Shown: in pieces, positions 1 through 7,679 of the stretch | Position numbering within the stretch: position 1 is the first letter of the stretch | Layout: the number at the start of each line of letters is the position of its first letter | Source: Secundilactobacillus pentosiphilus | GTDB taxonomy: Bacteria > Bacillota > Bacilli > Lactobacillales > Lactobacillaceae | Assembly: GCF_002217985.1 (NCBI RefSeq) | Contig: NZ_BCMI01000004.1 | Location: 62,001-126,000 of the forward strand | DNA length: 64,000 bases | Reading direction: 5' to 3' | Made by a program: the position numbers and the translations under genes | Notes under the pieces: generated by a model | What the model saw: only the letters and a program-made list of their open reading frames with translations | Database searches by the model: none | What the model was told of the DNA's origin: nothing

Positions 1-1
1 G

Positions 2-1072
2 TATTCGTTCGGCGTGAAGGTCGCTAACAACGGCTTTTTACCAGAGCTGAGTTCAGATGGTTTAGCCATCACTTTGGCGGGCCAATTAATCACCAAACTG
101 TTTAAAGTTCCCACCCGATTGCAGTCCCCCCTGCTGACCATTACCGGGATCACGCCGTATACGAAAAGCCGTGATTTGTCTCGACTTATCAAGCAGCTTT
201 CTTCGCGGGGAACCCCATTTGCATTAAGCATTACCAGTGTTGACCGCAATACTGATTTAAAGGCCTTTCATCGGTATACAGAGGTGTTAAGACTAGCGGA
301 AAAGGCGGGGGGCCTTATCTTTTTAAGGCCGCCAATTGAAACGGGAACTCAGCGGTTAAACGAAAAGAAACTCAGGTCGGTTTTTCAAACGGAACTGACT
401 AGCTTAGGGGCTGATCGAGTCATTCCAGCAGGCATCAGTGCGCCTGGCTACTGGAACCGCTCGGAGCGAAGACAAAAAGCCGTTTTGAGTCGGGCGTCGC
501 ACGTTATTTTGCTGCCGGATCAGTCCCAGAGACTTGAAGAACTACCAGTTGAACCAGAACCAGCGGTCACTAACAGTCATCGGTTTAAGGCAGGGTTAAT
601 CGGGATACCTTTAGCGTCATTAGATACGGTAGCCTACCGGTCAAAGATCAAGTTTGTGCAACCAACGGCGCTGCTGGTCAAAATGCCTGAAAGCCGGACA
701 AAGGTTGATCAATTGGTCCAGCATTTGCAGGACAGCAAGCTGCAGTGGTTTGATCCGGTCCGCAACCATTTAAAAACCACGGTGAAAGTGGGGTCGGTAT
801 TGTACGGGTACCATTCGGGCCAGTACTTTCTTAACCACGAGCCGATCACTGACCTGGATGCGAGCAGAAAAGCGAGTTCAAGAAATGATGACCGAATCAC
901 ACAGACATCATGGTTGAATCGTGTGATTCAGTGGCAGTCTCGAATGCTGTTATGGCTGCTCAGCTTTTTGGGGCTGATCCTAGCAATTTTATTACTTATT
1001 GGTTGGCGAGTTTATCAGCGTAAATTCATGCGTTCTGACGTGAAAAAGGGAGGAATAAACCATTTTAAATAG
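2..1072 (+). CDS. DUF2334-like polysaccharide-operon protein, 5' end missing
   Basis: The frame is open to the window edge, so the N-terminus is missing; a GTG at 14 is in frame but has no room for a visible ribosome site. The visible part resembles the DUF2334 (polysaccharide-deacetylase-like) fold: a repeated 'LSSRGTPFALSI' type strand-helix unit, 'AGGLIFLRPP' where deacetylases have a metal site, and a late 'APGYWNRSERR' segment. A membrane helix (LLWLLSFLGLILAILLLIG) near the C-terminus is followed by a short basic tail, so the main domain is probably extracellular. It is the first visible gene of an operon with a GT2 synthase, a BcsB-like protein and a degenerate GGDEF protein, comparable in content to the Listeria pss exopolysaccharide operon. 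The usual His metal ligands are not evident, so catalytic activity is uncertain. Confidence 0.7.
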   Translation, partial: YSFGVKVANNGFLPELSSDGLAITLAGQLITKLFKVPTRLQSPLLTITGITPYTKSRDLSRLIKQLSSRGTPFALSITSVDRNTDLKAFHRYTEVLRLAEKAGGLIFLRPPIETGTQRLNEKKLRSVFQTELTSLGADRVIPAGISAPGYWNRSERRQKAVLSRASHVILLPDQSQRLEELPVEPEPAVTNSHRFKAGLIGIPLASLDTVAYRSKIKFVQPTALLVKMPESRTKVDQLVQHLQDSKLQWFDPVRNHLKTTVKVGSVLYGYHSGQYFLNHEPITDLDASRKASSRNDDRITQTSWLNRVIQWQSRMLLWLLSFLGLILAILLLIGWRVYQRKFMRSDVKKGGINHFK

Positions 1073-2306
1073 TCTGTTATTTATTGTCATTATCGCCATT
1101 TGGGGGATCTTAATCGTTAATTTAATCCTGACGATTGCCGGTTATTGCTACTATTTAAATTGGCAGCGGACACCAGCACCACGTTTATCAGCGGAAGTGC
1201 CATTCGTTTCAATTCTGGTACCGGCTCACAACGAAGGAAAAGTGTTGCAAAAAACGGTGTCGGCTTTGCTAGAGTTTGACTACCCGGCACAACGGTATGA
1301 ATTGATCGTCATCAATGATTATTCCAGTGACAATTCGGCTGCAGTACTAACACGAATGCAGGCAGCGTATCAAGATCGAAACTTTCAGGTGATCAATACG
1401 GATGCTCAGACTGGCGGTAAGGGGAAATCAAACGCCTTAAACATTGGTTTGAAACGGGCCAAGGGAACCGTTATTTCGGTTTATGACGCCGACAACACCC
1501 CGGAGGCTGGTGCACTTCGCTACCTGGTTGCAACCCTAATACAGGACGCTGCTTTAGGTGCGGTCATTGGCAAGTTTCGGACACGGAACCGAACTGCGAC
1601 CATGCTGACCCGGTTTATTAACATCGAGACGTTAGCGTATCAGTGGATGGTACAAGCTGGCCGTCAGCAGCTGCTGAAACTTTGTACGATCCCCGGGACA
1701 AATTACGTCATTCGCCGGAGTGTCTTGGATCAAATAGGCGGCTGGGATGTAAACGCCTTAGCCGAGGATACCGAGATTAGTTTCCAAGTTTATCGTCTAG
1801 GCAAACGCATTGCCTTTCAACCGTGGGCGGTGACTTGGGAGCAGGAACCGCAGACCTTAGACGTTTGGTTTCATCAACGTGCCCGGTGGGTGAAGGGCAA
1901 TATTTACGTTATCTTGAAAAACGTTAATTTACTCTTTCATACTGATGCTAAGGTGATCTGGTTTGATTTGCTGTACTTGGTGAGTACTTATTTTCTGCTC
2001 ATGTTCTCACTGGTCTTCTCCGATATTGTTTTTGTCTTATCTGTGGCGGACGCCGTGCATATTACGCTTCAAGAAGATAGCGGTGCCATCTGGCTGGCAG
2101 CCATTTTGATGTTTATCCTGAGCACGTTTATGGCCGTTACGACGGAAAAGGGAGAAATGACGCTTGCTAATCTGGGAATCGTTAGTTTGATGTACTTTAT
2201 TTATAGTCAAATGTGGCTGGCAGTTGCAATCTATGGAATGGTGGGGTATACACGTGAACAAATTTTTCATCAACAAGCCCAGTGGTATAAAACAAAACGC
2301 TATTAG
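1062..2306 (+). CDS. Family 2 glycosyltransferase (polysaccharide synthase), probable ATT start
   Basis: Processive GT2 enzyme of the cellulose/poly-GlcNAc synthase type that should polymerise a nucleotide sugar at the inner membrane face. Visible motifs: 'SILVPAHNEG' (nucleotide binding), 'VYDADNTPE' (first DxD region), 'LAEDTEISFQ' (TED-like acceptor motif) and 'QRARWVKGN' (QxxRW), followed by three or more membrane helices. The first in-frame GTG is at 1197, but the frame stays open upstream to a stop at 1056, and that stretch encodes a hydrophobic helix (LLFIVIIAIWGILIVNLIL) expected in the family. The only initiator-like codon near the good SD (gggagg, 1048-1053) is ATT at 1062. I therefore place the start there, overlapping the previous gene by 11 nt; this is inference. 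From 1197 the protein would be 369 residues, otherwise 414. Confidence 0.85.
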   Translation: MLNSLLFIVIIAIWGILIVNLILTIAGYCYYLNWQRTPAPRLSAEVPFVSILVPAHNEGKVLQKTVSALLEFDYPAQRYELIVINDYSSDNSAAVLTRMQAAYQDRNFQVINTDAQTGGKGKSNALNIGLKRAKGTVISVYDADNTPEAGALRYLVATLIQDAALGAVIGKFRTRNRTATMLTRFINIETLAYQWMVQAGRQQLLKLCTIPGTNYVIRRSVLDQIGGWDVNALAEDTEISFQVYRLGKRIAFQPWAVTWEQEPQTLDVWFHQRARWVKGNIYVILKNVNLLFHTDAKVIWFDLLYLVSTYFLLMFSLVFSDIVFVLSVADAVHITLQEDSGAIWLAAILMFILSTFMAVTTEKGEMTLANLGIVSLMYFIYSQMWLAVAIYGMVGYTREQIFHQQAQWYKTKRY

Positions 2307-4344
2307 CGTCAGTTTAACTTTTCTGGCCGTTATATTTCTGCTTTTTAGCAGCGGAGAAAAAACGGCTGCTAAACAATACACGCAGCCCTTTCAAAATAAC
2401 ACGGTGTCGTTAGCCGGTCAGGCAGTGCAAACGAATATGTATTTTGTAAAAATGGGTTATTGGCATGTTAAGCGGGCCACGCTAAATTTGAATTTCCAAG
2501 TTTCACAGTTAACTGACCGGCAGAGTTCGGACATTACCGTAACGGTGAACGGTGTGACCTTCTATTCCTTCCGTCCGGCTAAAACTAGAGGCTTGCAGTC
2601 AAAACAGATTCGAATTCCCACTCGTTTGATCAAGTCGCAAAATAATCTGCAGGTGCAAGGACAGTTATTGAATCGCAAAACAGGGGCCACTCAAACACCC
2701 GCAAATTGGCTGACTGTGAACCAAACGAGTAACGTTAACTTTGATTACCGTATTGAAGCGCCGTCAAACCAGATCAACGCTTTTTATGCGCATATGACCG
2801 GCGCGGATACCATTGCCGAAAACCAGTCGGTGGTTGAAACACCGTTACGCGCGACGGATGCGGAATTGACAGCAAGTCTGCGGGCATTGACCGGAATGAC
2901 ACGGTTTGTCACGGCTGAAGACCGCGAGTTGCCGATCAAGCCCCTTAACCAGGGTCGGCACGCGGCTTTTAGGATGATGATTGCCCAATTTGATCATTTA
3001 CCGCCAGACATACAAGCCAAGCTGCCAAGGCAAAAATTAACTGATCATGCCGTGATTCATGTGATCAGGAGGAAACATCAGTCCATCCTGGTGGTTACTT
3101 CTCAATCCAATAAGTTACTAAAAAAAGCGGCACAGTTTGTAGCGAACCAAGAATTGATGAGGGAAACGGATCGTCCAATAAAATGGATCAGTGTACAAAC
3201 CGACACGTTTACTTCGACATTGCAGTTTCAGGGTCGTCAACCGCTGATGGAAAAAGACGAACACGTTCAGGGTCCTGGTCACCACGTCAAGACGTTCTTT
3301 GTTCAGTTACCTAATGACCACATGAATGCGGCAGGTTCAACGGTTGATTTGCGGATGCGGTACGCCAAAAACTTGAATTTTAAGCGCTCGCTGGTGACCA
3401 TCAAAATTAACCATCAGGCCATTGGCAGTCAGCGTCTTAGCAGCCGTCGCGCGGATGATGATACCCTACGAGTTAAGCTACCGGCTAAGCTGCCGTTGGA
3501 TAGTACGTTTACCGTTCAGGCCGACTTTGATTTGGTGCTGTCGGGAAGGGGAAGTCAGTCTTCTGATCAGAGTACTTGGGCGTCCGTACTGTCGGATTCT
3601 TACGCAATGATTCGATCAAGGCAGTCCGGAGATCTCTTGTTTGATAATTATCCGGGTGTTTTTATGAAGGATCAAGCTGTGCAGCAGTTAGCACTGGTGC
3701 GACCTAATCATCTGACGGAAAACGATTTCGCCACGATGACCAACCTGTTTGGACTGATTGGCAACTACGCCAAACAAAATACTGGCGAATTTAACGTTTA
3801 TCATGATCAGCCCAGCACTGCCGTTTTAGCGCAAAGTAACGTGATGGTTTTCGGAACGCCGGCTAACACACCGTTAGTTAAAGCGTTGAATCGTGACTTG
3901 TATTTTAAATATAACCCGGATTTTACCGGGTTTAAGAGTAATGAAAAGTTAAGTTTAGAAGATCAGTATGCTAAGCGAATCGGTACGGCGCAACTGTTAC
4001 GCTCGCCGTTCAACCGTTACCGCAGCCTTTTAGTTGTGACGGGAGCACACGATGATAGTGTGTACCGAGCATCAACGCAGCTGAACCGGCAAGTGAAATT
4101 GGAACAGTATTCTCACGCTGATGCCATCGTTGTGGATGAAAATAATCAGCATTATAGTTACCGTTTCAAAAAGCAAAAACTGTTGAAGAAGGCATCGCTA
4201 AAAAGTAAATTTCAGCAGTACGGCCAGTTCTGGACATATATGGGATTGGCTGTAGTCGCCATTGCCTTTTTCGGATTTGTGGCAATTTCCATTTTGTGGC
4301 ATAACGGTTTACTCAAGCGGAGGGGTGATGACGATGAAAAGTAA
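2254..4344 (+). CDS. BcsB-like cyclic-di-GMP-associated polysaccharide protein
   Basis: A 696-residue protein with an N-terminal signal/anchor helix (SVSLTFLAVIFLLF), a large beta-rich extracellular region and one C-terminal membrane helix (FWTYMGLAVVAIAFFGFVAISILW) followed by basic residues. This layout matches the BcsB family (PF03170), which accompanies BcsA-type synthases, binds the nascent chain outside the membrane and helps assemble the synthase. GTG 2254 was chosen because ggtgggg lies 7 nt upstream; longer in-frame options lack an SD. It overlaps the GT2 gene by 53 nt, indicating translational coupling. Sequence identity with true cellulose BcsB appears low by eye, so the polymer is unknown. 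Confidence 0.75.
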   Translation: MNKFFINKPSGIKQNAISVSLTFLAVIFLLFSSGEKTAAKQYTQPFQNNTVSLAGQAVQTNMYFVKMGYWHVKRATLNLNFQVSQLTDRQSSDITVTVNGVTFYSFRPAKTRGLQSKQIRIPTRLIKSQNNLQVQGQLLNRKTGATQTPANWLTVNQTSNVNFDYRIEAPSNQINAFYAHMTGADTIAENQSVVETPLRATDAELTASLRALTGMTRFVTAEDRELPIKPLNQGRHAAFRMMIAQFDHLPPDIQAKLPRQKLTDHAVIHVIRRKHQSILVVTSQSNKLLKKAAQFVANQELMRETDRPIKWISVQTDTFTSTLQFQGRQPLMEKDEHVQGPGHHVKTFFVQLPNDHMNAAGSTVDLRMRYAKNLNFKRSLVTIKINHQAIGSQRLSSRRADDDTLRVKLPAKLPLDSTFTVQADFDLVLSGRGSQSSDQSTWASVLSDSYAMIRSRQSGDLLFDNYPGVFMKDQAVQQLALVRPNHLTENDFATMTNLFGLIGNYAKQNTGEFNVYHDQPSTAVLAQSNVMVFGTPANTPLVKALNRDLYFKYNPDFTGFKSNEKLSLEDQYAKRIGTAQLLRSPFNRYRSLLVVTGAHDDSVYRASTQLNRQVKLEQYSHADAIVVDENNQHYSYRFKKQKLLKKASLKSKFQQYGQFWTYMGLAVVAIAFFGFVAISILWHNGLLKRRGDDDEK

Positions 4345-5188
4345 AGATCGTGGCTGGTTAAGTTTACTTGCAGACATCGGTCTGGTGATGTTTCTCACCT
4401 TCGTCAGTTTTCTAGCGCTATTGGTGGGATTATCATCAAACTTGACGTGGAATATGATTTATTTGGCGGTTACCGTAGTGGTGATGACCGTCACGTACTT
4501 TTACGGTCTCATTCCCGGTATGCTGAGTAATCTTCTGTTTGTTTTTGGGCAAATGATTTTGGCACTATACATCAACGTTTATTTGAAGCAGAACGTCCCA
4601 CTGAAAATGGCTTTTTGGCTCATATTACCAGGGCTGCTTAGCGGGGCACTGGCAATGATGATGAGTCAGCAGCAGCGGTTACAGTCAGATAATCACAAAC
4701 TGCGGCGACAATTGATTGAGCAAGGCGTAGTTGATATTGAAACTAACTTGCGAAGTTTGGTCGCTTTTACAACGGATGCGCAAGTTTACATTGAAAACCA
4801 TCGGCGGTTTGGGCTGCCTGTGACGATGGTGACGTTTAAAGTTCGCTATTATCGAGAAATACGGCGGCTGCTCAGTGACGCGCAGAACCAAAGTTTGCTG
4901 CGGACCATCTCTAACGTTTTAGCAGTGGTGGCAGCTGATAATCAGCTCGCTTATTTCTGGGGTTCTAAAGACCCAACTTGGGGAATGATAGGCCATTTGG
5001 ATCAAAAACAGGCACAGCGGCTTGTTGAACAACTTCAACAGCATTTTACCAAGGCAATCGATAGTCATCAGGAGCTGCATCGGTTTGATATTTCCCTTAC
5101 TGCGGGGATTGCTTGTTGGGATGCCACCATGAATAGTCCTTATGATTTAATGCGGCAGGGTATGCGAGAGCTTGAGTACGATGTCTAA
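4334..5188 (+). CDS. Membrane protein with degenerate GGDEF domain (putative c-di-GMP/effector protein)
   Basis: A 284-residue protein: about four membrane helices (roughly residues 12-110), a short coiled segment (MMSQQQRLQSDNHKLRRQLIEQ), then a GGDEF-like domain. Where an active diguanylate cyclase has GGDEF this protein reads WGSKDPTW, so catalysis is very unlikely. The upstream inhibitory site RxxD reads VAAD, having lost the Arg. In Listeria the operon-terminal PssE is a degenerate GGDEF receptor that activates the synthase; position and fold suggest the same role here, but the lost I-site Arg weakens a simple receptor model. ATG 4334 is preceded by agggg at 8 nt and overlaps the BcsB-like gene by 11 nt. 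Last gene of the operon, followed by a terminator. Confidence 0.75.
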   Translation: MKSKDRGWLSLLADIGLVMFLTFVSFLALLVGLSSNLTWNMIYLAVTVVVMTVTYFYGLIPGMLSNLLFVFGQMILALYINVYLKQNVPLKMAFWLILPGLLSGALAMMMSQQQRLQSDNHKLRRQLIEQGVVDIETNLRSLVAFTTDAQVYIENHRRFGLPVTMVTFKVRYYREIRRLLSDAQNQSLLRTISNVLAVVAADNQLAYFWGSKDPTWGMIGHLDQKQAQRLVEQLQQHFTKAIDSHQELHRFDISLTAGIACWDATMNSPYDLMRQGMRELEYDV

Positions 5189-5203
5189 ACGGGCAGATAA
5201 CGC

Positions 5204-5250
5204 AAAAAATCACGCTCAGAAATTAGCTGTCCTGAACGTGATTTTAAATC
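5204..5250. terminator. Bidirectional terminator between EPS operon and nox
   Basis: Arms AAAATCACG and CGTGATTTT flank a loop with a second short CAG/CTG pairing; A-run on the left and T-run on the right allow function on both strands between convergent genes. Confidence 0.75.
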
Positions 5251-5256
5251 GGTAAC

Positions 5257-6663
5257 TTATGCTTTTTGATCTGGATTTTCGTAGCCCGGAGCCGTAAAAA
5301 GCGGTTTAGTCCTGCCCGCTGCGGCCTCCTGGTCAACTGCCAGCTGTGCAACTTGGTTGAGATAGTTAAACGGATAATCAAAGTTGGGCTGAAACAGCAT
5401 ATCGACAAATGCCAAATCGTCAATCGTGTTATTATTTTGGATGGCGAGTGATACGGCATTGGCTGACTGCGTAATGTCGTGTTTACTCAGTAACTGGGCG
5501 CCTAAGACACGCCGGTTTTTCTTATCATAAACGAGTACGATGGTGAGTTTGTCGGTGGACGGCATATAGTCCGGTCGCCAAGTACCCTCGAAGGTAACGC
5601 TGGCGGCATCGATACCACGCTTTAGCGCGTGTGTCAGGGTGAGGCCGGTAGTTGCTAGTGCGTAGTCGTAAAGTTTTAGTGCAGAAGTTGCCTGTGTCCC
5701 GTTGTACGGGTGGGTATGATCAAAAATATTATGCGCTACCAGCATCCCTTGCCGAATAGCAACACTTGCTAAAGGCGTGTAAGCGGGTGTGCCGGTCGGG
5801 TTGAAGCGGACCATGCAGCAATCGCCCGCCGCGTAAATATCAGGATTGGAAGTTTGCAGAAAACGGTTTGTCAAAAATGAGCCGTGCCGTTCAGTGTCAA
5901 CTTGACCTGATAAAAGCGACGTGTTAGGTGTGAAACCGGTACTGACAATTGCCATATCAGCTTTAAAATCGCCATGAGTTGTTTCTAGTGTAATTTGATC
6001 GCTGTCATCGTTTCCCGTGAACGCACTGACTTCCGTTTCTAGGTGTACGTCGACGTTGTGCTTTTGTAACTGCTGCACGGCCCAACTGGACATGTCATTA
6101 TCAACGTAGTTATTTAAGACCTGTGAACGTGCTTGGAAAATACTAACGTGATGTCCGGTACCAGAAAGGGCTTCGGCAAATTCAACACCAGCATAACCGG
6201 CACCAACGATAGCAACGTTATGGTGTTCTTTGGAAGCTTTGTAAATTGCCTGAGCTTGCTGGTAGTTTTTACACAGCAGTACTTTGGTGTTATCGATACC
6301 ATAGAGGGGTGGTACCATAACGGATGAACCGGTCGTCATAATTAATTTGTCGTAAGCATCGTTAAAAACTTCTCCAGTCTCCATATTGGCTACTTGAATG
6401 GTGTGCGTTGCAGCATCGACTTTAAGGACGTCGTGTTTGTCACGCACCGTAGCCCCCATATCCCTTAACTCTTGAGGCGAGGAATAGAACATATCTTCCA
6501 GCCGTTTCACCTTACCCTCTAGATAGAGTGAAATCCCACAAGATAAAAAGGAGAAGTTGTCAGTTCGCTCGTAAATTGTTAAGTCGGTGTCTGGGTGGTT
6601 TTTTAAGATTTCAGTTGCTGCAATTGTACCAGCGTGTGTGCAACCAATAATAATGACTTTCAT
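5257..6663 (-). CDS. nox: FAD-dependent NADH oxidase / CoA-disulfide-reductase family
   Basis: A 468-residue cytoplasmic flavoprotein of the NADH oxidase/peroxidase family. Visible features are the FAD Rossmann motif at the N-terminus (VIIIGCTHAGTIAA, His10), the redox Cys42 in 'FSFLSCGISLYL', the NADH-binding 'VAIVGAGYAGVEFAEAL' near residue 150 and the second FAD motif 'DIYAAGDCC'. In lactic acid bacteria the water-forming enzymes regenerate NAD+ and remove oxygen. Start ATG is supported by gagggtt about 8 nt upstream. It lies opposite to, and between, the polysaccharide operon and the EAL gene; no functional link is implied. Confidence 0.9.
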   Translation of the reverse strand: MKVIIIGCTHAGTIAATEILKNHPDTDLTIYERTDNFSFLSCGISLYLEGKVKRLEDMFYSSPQELRDMGATVRDKHDVLKVDAATHTIQVANMETGEVFNDAYDKLIMTTGSSVMVPPLYGIDNTKVLLCKNYQQAQAIYKASKEHHNVAIVGAGYAGVEFAEALSGTGHHVSIFQARSQVLNNYVDNDMSSWAVQQLQKHNVDVHLETEVSAFTGNDDSDQITLETTHGDFKADMAIVSTGFTPNTSLLSGQVDTERHGSFLTNRFLQTSNPDIYAAGDCCMVRFNPTGTPAYTPLASVAIRQGMLVAHNIFDHTHPYNGTQATSALKLYDYALATTGLTLTHALKRGIDAASVTFEGTWRPDYMPSTDKLTIVLVYDKKNRRVLGAQLLSKHDITQSANAVSLAIQNNNTIDDLAFVDMLFQPNFDYPFNYLNQVAQLAVDQEAAAGRTKPLFTAPGYENPDQKA

Positions 6664-6732
6664 GCTTACAAACCCTCATTTCGTGAACAAATTAATGAAT
6701 ACCGTCAGAATTTCAATGAATCAGTAAAAAAG

Positions 6733-6788
6733 TATTTTATAAATGATATAATCAGATTTGAAAAATAATTTTAAGGGAGGACGCTATC
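6733..6788 (+). promoter_or_regulatory. Extended -10 promoter and SD of the EAL gene
   Basis: TGATATAAT (TG-N-TATAAT) at about 6741-6749 with no good -35, followed by agggagg ending 8 nt before the GTG at 6789. Confidence 0.5.
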
Positions 6789-7454
6789 GTGTACAGGTAC
6801 TTTATCCAACCACAATTGAATAAATTTACTAACTCGCTGGTTGGATACGAAATGTTAATTCGCAAGTACGGCGATAAAAAATGGCACCTCCCGCAAAACT
6901 TTGATGCAATACCAGTGGATGAACAAATCAGCTTGTTGAAAAAGACTGCACACCGGATTGGCTTAAAGGTTGGTTCCATTTCGTTTAACTTAAACCGAAG
7001 ACAATTTATTGATCCGCATATGGCGGAAGCATTGATTGACGTTCAGCGCGAAATTTTCCCAGTTAAATTGATTATAGAGGTTACTGAGGAAGAAAGCGAC
7101 CAACTTGTCTCCGAAGATAAGTTCCTGACGAGCACCAAACACTATGCTGAAAATGGTGTCCAAATTAGTTTGGATGACGTTGGCAGTGGTCATAACACTT
7201 ATGAAAACGTCAAGTCATTGCTGCCATACGCGGATGAAATCAAGTTTGCCATGCAGAACTTTCGCAATGATAATAAGGAGTTTAAAATTGTTGAACAACT
7301 CCAATTCTGGAAAGAAATAGCAAACCGCTACCATATTAGATTAGTCGTTGAGGGAACCGAAACAGCCGAAGAGGACCAGTTGTTGGATGATCTTAATTTA
7401 CCTTACCGACAAGGTTACTTTTATGGTAAACCCCATCTTGTCAAATTGGAATAG
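6789..7454 (+). CDS. EAL-domain cyclic-di-GMP phosphodiesterase
   Basis: A 221-residue stand-alone EAL domain. Residues matching the metal and substrate sites are kept: Glu in 'GYEMLIR' (EAL position), Asn in 'SFNLN', Glu in 'IIEVTEEE', Asp-Asp in 'LDDVGSG', Lys in 'EIKFAM', Glu in 'VVEGTET', and 'RQGYFYGKP' at the end. The Asp that normally follows the Lys (KID) is replaced (KFA), so activity is probable but not certain. It would hydrolyse c-di-GMP to pGpG. Its place beside the polysaccharide operon, across nox, suggests it sets c-di-GMP for that synthase. GTG start chosen by SD. It ends at a strong terminator. Confidence 0.85.
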   Translation: MYRYFIQPQLNKFTNSLVGYEMLIRKYGDKKWHLPQNFDAIPVDEQISLLKKTAHRIGLKVGSISFNLNRRQFIDPHMAEALIDVQREIFPVKLIIEVTEEESDQLVSEDKFLTSTKHYAENGVQISLDDVGSGHNTYENVKSLLPYADEIKFAMQNFRNDNKEFKIVEQLQFWKEIANRYHIRLVVEGTETAEEDQLLDDLNLPYRQGYFYGKPHLVKLE

Positions 7455-7485
7455 GTTACTGATTTAAATCGGTAGCAACGTTGAT

Positions 7486-7523
7486 AAAACAGTCATTAGT
7501 GGCATTATGCTAATGACTGTTTT
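7486..7523 (+). terminator. Terminator after EAL gene
   Basis: Perfect 14-bp inverted repeat (arms 7486-7499 and 7510-7523, aaaacagtcattag and its complement) ending in TTTT. Confidence 0.85.
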
Positions 7524-7602
7524 ACGTATAAATTAAAATGATTTATTAATTTATTAATAAATTGGTAAAAACTAGTTGATTTATCAACCAAATGAATCCA
7601 GA

Positions 7603-7679
7603 AGTGGTATAATTACAATGTACATATTAATTGATACGCCGTAGCGCTATCAAATATAGTAAAGGAGGCCTGAAGTCAT
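7603..7679 (+). promoter_or_regulatory. Promoter and 5' UTR hairpin of the surface-protein gene
   Basis: Extended -10 TGGTATAAT near 7603-7611. In the leader, TTGATA-CGC and GCG-C-TATCAA (about 7632-7651) can form a small hairpin ahead of the SD aaaggagg (7661-7668). Confidence 0.5.
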
